From Chlorocebus sabaeus (Eukaryota; Chordata; Mammalia; Primates; Cercopithecidae): a DNA stretch of 64,000 bases. The notes beneath the pieces are model-generated. The model was not told where the DNA came from. It saw nothing but the letters and a program-made list of their open reading frames with translations, and made no database searches. The DNA lies in the NCBI RefSeq assembly GCF_047675955.1, contig NC_132909.1, positions 46,004,931 to 46,068,930 of the forward strand, written 5' to 3'. This document shows positions 1 to 64,000 of the stretch, in pieces. Position 1 is the first letter of the stretch, and each line of letters begins with the position of its first letter. Both the position numbers and the translations under genes were made by a program.

Positions 1-269
1 CTGAGAGCAGACAGGAGGTGGGTGGCTGGAGAGCGGGCTGAGACAGACCCTGTGTGGCTGCAGAGAGCAGGGGTCCTAGTGCACCCCGACCTCACCCACG
101 CAATGGTCATGACAGTGCAGAACTGTGACGATCAGTCAGATAATCCAGTAGATTGTTTCCCCGTGATGGTCACTAGGGTCCATCTACCCCTTGAGGGACC
201 ACGTGAGTAGATGCTGACATAGCGGTCCTCAGAAGAACACGCCACAGTTGGATGGTTTTATTGTTAAAT
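1..269 (+). other. Intron sequence, no recognised element
   Basis: Low-repeat intronic DNA upstream of the first visible exon. A 62-codon open frame at 22-210 has no family resemblance and no splice borders, so I do not call it coding. Confidence 0.5.
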
Positions 270-566
270 TATTTTTTATTTTTTGAGATGGAGTCTCGCT
301 CTGTCACCTAGGCTGGAGTGCAGCTGTACCATCTCGGCTCACTGCAACCTCCACCTCCTGGGTTCAAGCAATTCTGCTGCCTCAGCCTCTCTGAGTTGTG
401 GGATTACAGGCACCCACCACCACACCTAGCTAATTTTTGTATTTTCAGTAGAGACGGGGCTTCGCCGTGTTGGCCAGGCTGGTCTCAAACTCCTGACTTC
501 AGGTGATCTGCCTGTCTCAGCCTCCCAAAGTGCTGGGATGACAGGCGTGAGCCACTGTGCCCAGCC
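270..566 (-). repeat. Alu SINE, antisense
   Basis: It starts with a T-rich tail and GAGATGGAGTCTCGCTCTGTC and ends CACTGTGCCCAGCC, so it is full length in reverse orientation. Confidence 0.93.
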
Positions 567-700
567 ATTTGGGTGGCTTTAGGAACAGGGGGTGCACATA
601 GCTCCCCAGGTGATCTGCTGGGAGGTAATGCCCACCTGCTGGGTGCCCAGGGATGGCCAAGAGGGTAGCTATCATCAAATGCCAGTCACATAGAGGGAGG

Positions 701-1062
701 TAATATGGTTTGGCTGTGTCCCCACCTAAATCTCACCTTGAATTGTAGCTCCCATAATTTTCACAGGTTGTGGGAGGGACCCAGAGGGAGATAATTGAAT
801 CTTGGGGGCGATTTCCCCCCTACTGTTCTCATGGTAGTGAATACGTCTCACAAGATCTGATGGTTTTATAAGGGAAAATCCCTTTTTTCTTGGTTCTCAT
901 TCTCTCTTGCCTGCCACTATGTAAAACGTGCCTTTCACCTCCCACCATGATTGTGAGACCTCCCCAGCCACGTGAAACTGTGAGTCCATTAAACCTCTTT
1001 TTCTATATAAATTACCCAGTCTCGGGTATGTCTTTATCACCATTGTGAAAACGGACTAATAC
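701..1062 (+). mobile_element. THE1/MST-type solo LTR (ERVL-MaLR)
   Basis: It begins TAATATGGTTTGGCTGTGTC and ends GAACGGACTAATAC-like (here AAACGGACTAATACA). Internal landmarks are ATTGTAGCTCCCATAAT, the TCTCACAAGATCTGATGG block and a CATTAAACCTCTTTTTC polyadenylation-type region. It is a non-coding solo LTR of an ancient endogenous element; no internal genes are attached. Confidence 0.9.
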
Positions 1063-1167
1063 AAGAGGCATTACTTTTGTTTGTTTTAAGCATGAAAGGA
1101 GCTTTTATAGTGCATGACTCACATGCCAGGGCGTTCTGCCCATCTGCTTAAAAAAAAATAAGAGGAC

Positions 1168-1462
1168 GGCTAAGTGCGATGGCTCACGCCTGTAATCCCA
1201 GCACTTTGGGAGGCCGAGTCAGGAGGATCACATGAGCCCAGGAGTTTGAGCCTAGCCTGGGCAACATAGCGAGACCCCATCTCTACCAAAAAATAAAATA
1301 AAATAAATTAGCTGGGCATGGTGGTGCACGTCTTCAGTCCTGGCTTCTCAGTAGGCTGAGGCAGGAGGTTTGCTTGAACCCAGGAGTTTGAAGCTGTAGT
1401 GAGCTCTGATCGCATCACTGGACTCCAGTCTGATGACAGAGCAAGATATTGTCTCTAAGAAC
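1168..1462 (+). repeat. Alu SINE, sense, diverged (J-like)
   Basis: GGCTCACGCCTGTAATCCCAGC left-arm start, A-rich middle linker, and a right arm ending in a CTCTAAGAACAAAAG tail that runs into the purine array at 1463. Confidence 0.9.
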
Positions 1463-1953
1463 AAAAGAAAGAGAAAGAAGGAAGGAAAGAAGGAAGGAAG
1501 GGAGGGAGGGAAGGAATGTGTAGTGTAGGTAGGATGGAAGGAAGGAAGGAAGGAAGGAAAGAAGGGAGGGAGGGAGGGAGGGAGGGAGGGAATCTGTAGT
1601 GAAGGGAGGGAGGGAGGGAGGGAATGTATAGTGAAGGAAGGAAGGGAGGGAGGCAGGGAGGGAATGTGTAGGGAAGGGAGGGAGGGAGGGAATGTGTAGG
1701 GAAGGAAGGAAGGAAGGAAGGAAAGAAGGAAGGAAGGGAGGGAGGGAAGGAATGTGTAGTGTAGGAAGGATGGAAGGAAGGAAGGAAAGAAGGAAGGAAG
1801 GGAGGGAGGGAAGGAATGTGTAGTGTAGGAAGGATGGAAGGAAGGAAGGAAAGAAGGAAGGAAGGGAGGGAGGGAGGGAATGTGTAGGGAAGGAAGGAAA
1901 GGAGGGAGGGAGGGAATGTGTAGGGAAGGAAGGAAGGAAGGAATTGTGTAGTG
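1463..1953 (+). repeat. Purine-strand minisatellite of GGAA/GGGA blocks, about 64-bp higher-order unit
   Basis: Runs of GGAA, GAAA and GGGA are interrupted ten times by AATGTGTAGTGTAGG-like spacers (near 1515, 1590, 1623, 1663, 1691, 1751, 1815, 1879, 1915 and 1943). The 1751/1815/1879 spacers are exactly 64 bp apart, showing a higher-order unit. It probably grew from the tail of the preceding Alu. Confidence 0.88.
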
Positions 1954-2039
1954 TAAGCTCCATTCTGAAGACTGAAGTGTTTTTTGTTTTTTTGGTCCCA
2001 TCTGTGTGGCAAAAAAACAAACTAAACCAACAAAAAAGC

Positions 2040-2290
2040 CATCTAACCATTCTAAAACGTATAATTCAGTGGCATTTAGTACATTCACAGGGTTGTGCAA
2101 CTCCCCCCCACATCTAGTTCCAGAAGATTTTCATCCCCCCCAGAGGAGACCGTGTCCCCATCAGCAGTCACTCCCCACTCCCTTCTCCTAGCCCCTGGCA
2201 CCCACCAGTCTGATTCCTGTCTCTGTGGATTGCCTTTTCTAGACAATTCAGATCAATGGAGTCATGCACTGTATATGTGTTGTGATTTTT
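2040..2290 (-). repeat. L1M 3'-end fragment, antisense
   Basis: AATTCAGTGGCATTTAGTAC, GTGCAACTCC and CTGTCTCTGTGGATTGCC match the reverse complement of the 3' end of mammalian L1M elements. Confidence 0.75.
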
Positions 2291-2312
2291 ATTTTATTTT
2301 ATGATTTTATTT

Positions 2313-2632
2313 ATTTATTTATTTTTATTTATTTATTTATTTTTTTGAGACGGAGTCTCGCTCTGTCGCCCAGGCTGGAGTGCAGTGGCCGGATCTCAGC
2401 TCACTGCAAGCTCCGCCTCCTGGGTTCACGCCATTCTCCTACCTCAGCCTCCCCAGTAGCTGGGACTACAGGCGCCCGCCACTGCGCCCGGCTAATTTTT
2501 TTCTATTTTTTTTTAGTAGAGACGGGGTTTCACCGTGTTAGCCAGGATGGTCTCGATCTCCTGACCTTGTGATCCGCCCGCCTCGGCCTCCCAAAGTGCT
2601 GGGATTACAGGCGTGAGCCACCGCGCCCGACC
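2313..2632 (-). repeat. AluY, antisense, with 14-bp target duplication
   Basis: Target-site duplication TTATGATTTTATTT at 2299-2312 and 2633-2646. The left arm carries GCCGGATCTCAGCTC, a variant I associate with Old World monkey AluY. Confidence 0.93.
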
Positions 2633-2661
2633 TTATGATTTTATTTTATTTCATTTTATTT

Positions 2662-2951
2662 TATGTTTTGAGGCAGAGTCTCGCTCTGTCACCCAGGCTG
2701 CAGTTCAGCGGTGTGATCTCAGCTCACTGCAACCTCTGCCTCCCAGGTTCAAGCGATTTGTGTGCCTCAGCCTCCAGAGTAGCTGGAACTACAGGCGCCT
2801 GCCACATGCCTGGGTATTTTTAAAAATTTTTTTACAGAGACGGGGTTTCACCACGTTGGCTGGGCTGGTCTTGAACTTCTGGCCTCAAGCCATCCGCCCG
2901 CCTCGGCCTCCCGAAGTGCTGGGATTACAGGTGTGAGCCGTCATGCCTGGC
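2662..2951 (-). repeat. Alu SINE, antisense
   Basis: GAGGCAGAGTCTCGCTCTGTC to GTGAGCCGTCATGCCTGGC; an older copy with several mismatches. Confidence 0.9.
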
Positions 2952-2967
2952 TTGTGCTGTGATTTTA

Positions 2968-3282
2968 TTTGTATTATTTGTTGATTTTTTTTTTTTTGGA
3001 GACGGAGTTTCACTCTTGTTGCCCAGGCTGGAGTGCAATGGTGAGATCTCAGCTCATTGCAACCTCCGCCTCCTGAGTTCAAGCCATTCTGCTGCCTCAG
3101 CCTCCCAAGTAGATGGGATTATAGGCACATGTCACCATGCCTGGCTCATTTTTTGTATATTTAGTAGCGATGGGGTGTCACTGTGTTGGTCAGGCTGGTC
3201 TTGAACTCCTGACCTCAGGTGATCCGCCCACTCTATTCTCCCAAATTGCTGAGATTACAGGTGTGAGCCATTGCGCCCGGCC
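2968..3282 (-). repeat. Alu SINE, antisense, 15-bp target duplication
   Basis: TGTGCTGTGATTTTA flanks it at 2953-2967 and 3283-3297. Full length, ending GCCATTGCGCCCGGCC. Confidence 0.94.
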
Positions 3283-3539
3283 TGTGCTGTGATTTTAGAG
3301 TGAGGCAAACACGGACACATACACATGATAGATATATCTGGACATGTGCATATATATATATCAAGGGATCAAGGTCTCCTTCCACTGCTCACAGGCTGTG
3401 AATTCACTTGGCAAGAGGGGAGACAGTTCTAACTCTGCAGTGGTGATGAGCGAAAACAGCTTGGCAACTCTGTTGAGTCAGAAGAGAAGGCTCCTTAACT
3501 AGACCAGCGTTTCTCAGTCTCAGCATGGCTGATAGCTGG

Positions 3540-3833
3540 GGCAGGCTTGGCACCGTGGTTCATGCCTGTAATCTGAGGCTGAAGTGGGAGGATCGCTTGA
3601 GCCCAGGAGTTCGAGACCAGCCTGGGCAGCAGAGTGAGACCTTGTCTCTACAAAAAATAAACAAAATAAGCCTGGCTTGGTGGTGCATGCCTGTAGTCCC
3701 AGCTCTTCAGGAGGCTGAGATGGGAGGATTGCTTGCGCCCAGGAGGCCAAGGCTGCAGTGAGCCATAATTGTACCACTGCACTCCAGCCTGGGTGACAGA
3801 GATAAACCCTGTCTCCAAAAAAAAAAAAAAAAG
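3540..3833 (+). repeat. Alu SINE, sense, inside MER5A
   Basis: GGCTTGGCACCGTGGTTCAT start, right arm with GCCATAATTGTACCACTGC, ends in an A15 tail. J-like divergence. Confidence 0.88.
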
Positions 3834-3838
3834 ATATG

Positions 3839-4128
3839 ATCGGGTGCAGTGGCTCACGCCTATAATCCCAGCACTTTAGGAGGCCAAGGCAGGTGGATCG
3901 CTTGAGCCCAGGAGTTCAAGACCAGCCTGGACAACACCTGCCTCTACAAAAAATACGAAAATTAGCCAGGCATGGTGACGCACACCTGTAATCCCAGCTA
4001 CTCAAGAGGCCAACGTGGGAGAAACACAGCCTGGGAGGCAGAGGTTGCAATGAGCTGAGATAGCGCCACTACACTCCAGCCTGGGCGACAGAGTGAGACC
4101 TTGTCTAAAAAAAATAAATAAATAAAAA
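3839..4128 (+). repeat. Alu SINE, sense, inside MER5A
   Basis: GGGTGCAGTGGCTCACGCC start, ends GACCTTGTCTAAAAAAAATAAATA. Tandem to the previous Alu. Confidence 0.9.
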
Positions 4129-4399
4129 AGATATTTGGGGCAGTTTGCCGAGGGCGGGGGTGTCCTGCGCTCTGTAAGATGTTGAGCAGCCTCTCTATTC
4201 CCCTCTCAAATGACAGTAGCAATCCCCACCCCCAAAGCTATGACACCCCAAAACATCTCCAGAAACTGCCAAGTGTCCCCCCTGGGTCACAGTCACTCCT
4301 GGGGTGAGTTCTCCATTCTAGACTCCAAACTCCTTTCCCAGTATCTCAGCCCATTCCAGGGTGACATTCTCGTCCCAAAGCTCCTTCCTCTGCCTGTAG

Positions 4400-62881
<58,482 letters not shown>

Positions 62882-63319
62882 GTAAGGCGATGTCCTCATC
62901 TCTGGTGCTTGGCCAGGGCCTCATTTCTTCATCCAGGAAGCTGGGGCCAGCTGGAGTGTGTGGTCTGAGGCTGAGCCAGGGCCTGGGCAGCCTTCACGGG
63001 TTGTGCTTGAGAGCTCGGGGTGCCTGGACTTTGGGGTCCTTCCTCGTTGGAGGATCATGGTGGTCCGATACCTCCCTAAAGCGCAGAGTGGGCTTTGGTG
63101 AAGCAGCCTGGGGCTCTTGAAGGGCTGCAGCAGGTACCCCCTGACCCCTGGGTGAACTATTTAGGAAGACCGTGTCCCTCATCTCATGCTTGTCATAGGC
63201 ATTTGTCATTAGTGAGCACCATGACTCAGCATTTGGGGCATTGTCCTTGGATGGCCTATGTAGGAAGGACACAGAGCTGAGGGGGGCAGGGGCAGGCGCC
63301 AGGATCTCACAGACCCCCT
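62882..63319 (+). other. Intron after exon w19, repeat-poor
   Basis: No exon or repeat recognised. Confidence 0.4.
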
Positions 63320-63430
63320 GGCTGTGAATCCGGGATCAGCCACTTACCCATCATCTTGGGAAGCATCCTGGCTTTCCAGCCCCGCTCTGCAAGACAAGAG
63401 GGGCTCACCTTCATAAAACGGGGTAGGAGA
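63320..63430 (+). repeat. MIR-like SINE, sense, decayed
   Basis: GTGAATCCGGGATCAGCCACTTACCC, CTTGGGAAGCATCC and TTCATAAAACGGGG follow the MIR order. Confidence 0.5.
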
Positions 63431-64000
63431 CCAGAGGCGACACACACAGATGTCTCAGGGCTGGGCATGCAGTAGCCACCATGCCTCATCTTTTCTTGGC
63501 TGCTTGGACACATCAGAGCCCTACTGAGGCTCCGTTTGGTGCTGCACCAACAGCAGCCCCTAAAAGCAGCCCCAAGGGTGTCACATTCCCCAGAGGTCCA
63601 GCTGCAAACAGCTGCTCTCCCTCCCTGCTGGGATCCTGCTGGCCCTGAACACAAGTGGCTTCTGTTAGCACCAGGAGTCACGTGCCCACTGGGCAAAACT
63701 CCGGAGCGGTGACAGTGGACAGGTCACCGCTGTGGTGTCATTGATGCGATGTGATGGATTCCTCGGGGACAAGAGCACTGTCAGGTGGGGACCGAGATCT
63801 CTGTGAGCCGGCAGGATGAGATGGTCCTGATGGGGAAATGCAGAGACCCCTGGTCACCCTTTGCCCAGCCAGGGCATCCTCCCTGGGCCACAGCCTGCCC
63901 TCCTAAGGTCCAAGAAGGAGGCAGTGAGCCCGTCTGAACTGCAGAACCTGGAGGCCTGGTGTTTCTCAATGCACACAGAGGGACTCTTGAGGGTCTCCTT
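63431..64000 (+). other. Intron to the window end
   Basis: No repeat or exon recognised; the next CPAMD8 exon, expected to start the thioester part, is not within it. Confidence 0.4.

Larger units (their letters stand above)
3505..4306 (+). mobile_element. MER5A-type hAT transposon remnant split by two Alus
   Basis: The left part (3505-3541) begins CAGCGTTTCTCAGTCTCAGC. The right part (4130-4306) contains ATTTGGGGCAG, GTCCTGCGCTCTGTAAGATG and ACATCTCCAGAAACTGCCAA, all MER5A landmarks. The Alus at 3540-3833 and 3839-4128 interrupt it. Confidence 0.75.

Noticed and set aside
1348..2100. Three overlapping minus-strand frames of 185-250 codons
   Set aside because: All read the GGAA/GGGA minisatellite; three open frames over the same DNA is a repeat signature.
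1..4399. Search for an earlier CPAMD8 exon
   Set aside because: No splice-bounded segment resembling MG1 found; treated as intron.

Overview
This window is primate genomic DNA. It carries a 19-exon internal slice of one protein-coding gene on the + strand, embedded in introns that are mostly interspersed repeats. The exons read as an alpha-2-macroglobulin/complement C3 family protein, and I recognise the gene as CPAMD8 (C3 and PZP-like alpha-2-macroglobulin domain containing 8). All 19 exons have AG/GT borders and compatible phases. Together they form one uninterrupted reading frame of 2,526 nt (842 codons). The gene enters the window from the left (no start codon here) and leaves on the right.

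The likely source is an Old World monkey. The youngest AluY copies (for example 26121-26427, 28816-29105 and 33438-33749) carry variants I associate with cercopithecid AluY (YRa-type) rather than human AluY: CCGGATCTCAGCTC in the left arm and GGCTTGAGCCACC near the 5' end. This is recognition from memory and was not searched.

Layout: 1-4399 is intron with Alus, a THE1/MST-type solo LTR, a G-rich minisatellite and a split MER5A. Exons w1-w7 (4400-15854) encode the end of MG1, all of MG2 and the first half of MG3. Exons w8-w10 (18762-27426) finish MG3 and cover MG4. An 11-kb intron (27427-38382) holds a MER1-like hAT transposon with a perfect 8-bp target duplication, a Tigger remnant, a four-layer nest of retroelements and a long triplet-repeat array. 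Exons w11-w15 (38383-47837) encode the bait-region/MG5-MG6 part, with dibasic and polybasic sites. The next intron holds a 5'-inverted (twin-primed) L1. Exons w16-w19 (53947-62881) encode the FPETWIW-led MG7 region up to the residues just before the thioester domain, which lies outside the window.

I found no second gene, tRNA, rRNA, CRISPR array or bacterial-type system. The long open frames elsewhere are artefacts of Alu, L1 and simple repeats. The points of most interest are three furin-like polybasic sites around the bait region, an 18-nt microexon, an inverted Alu pair closely flanking a symmetrical exon, the nested and twin-primed insertions, and several structured minisatellites beside exons.
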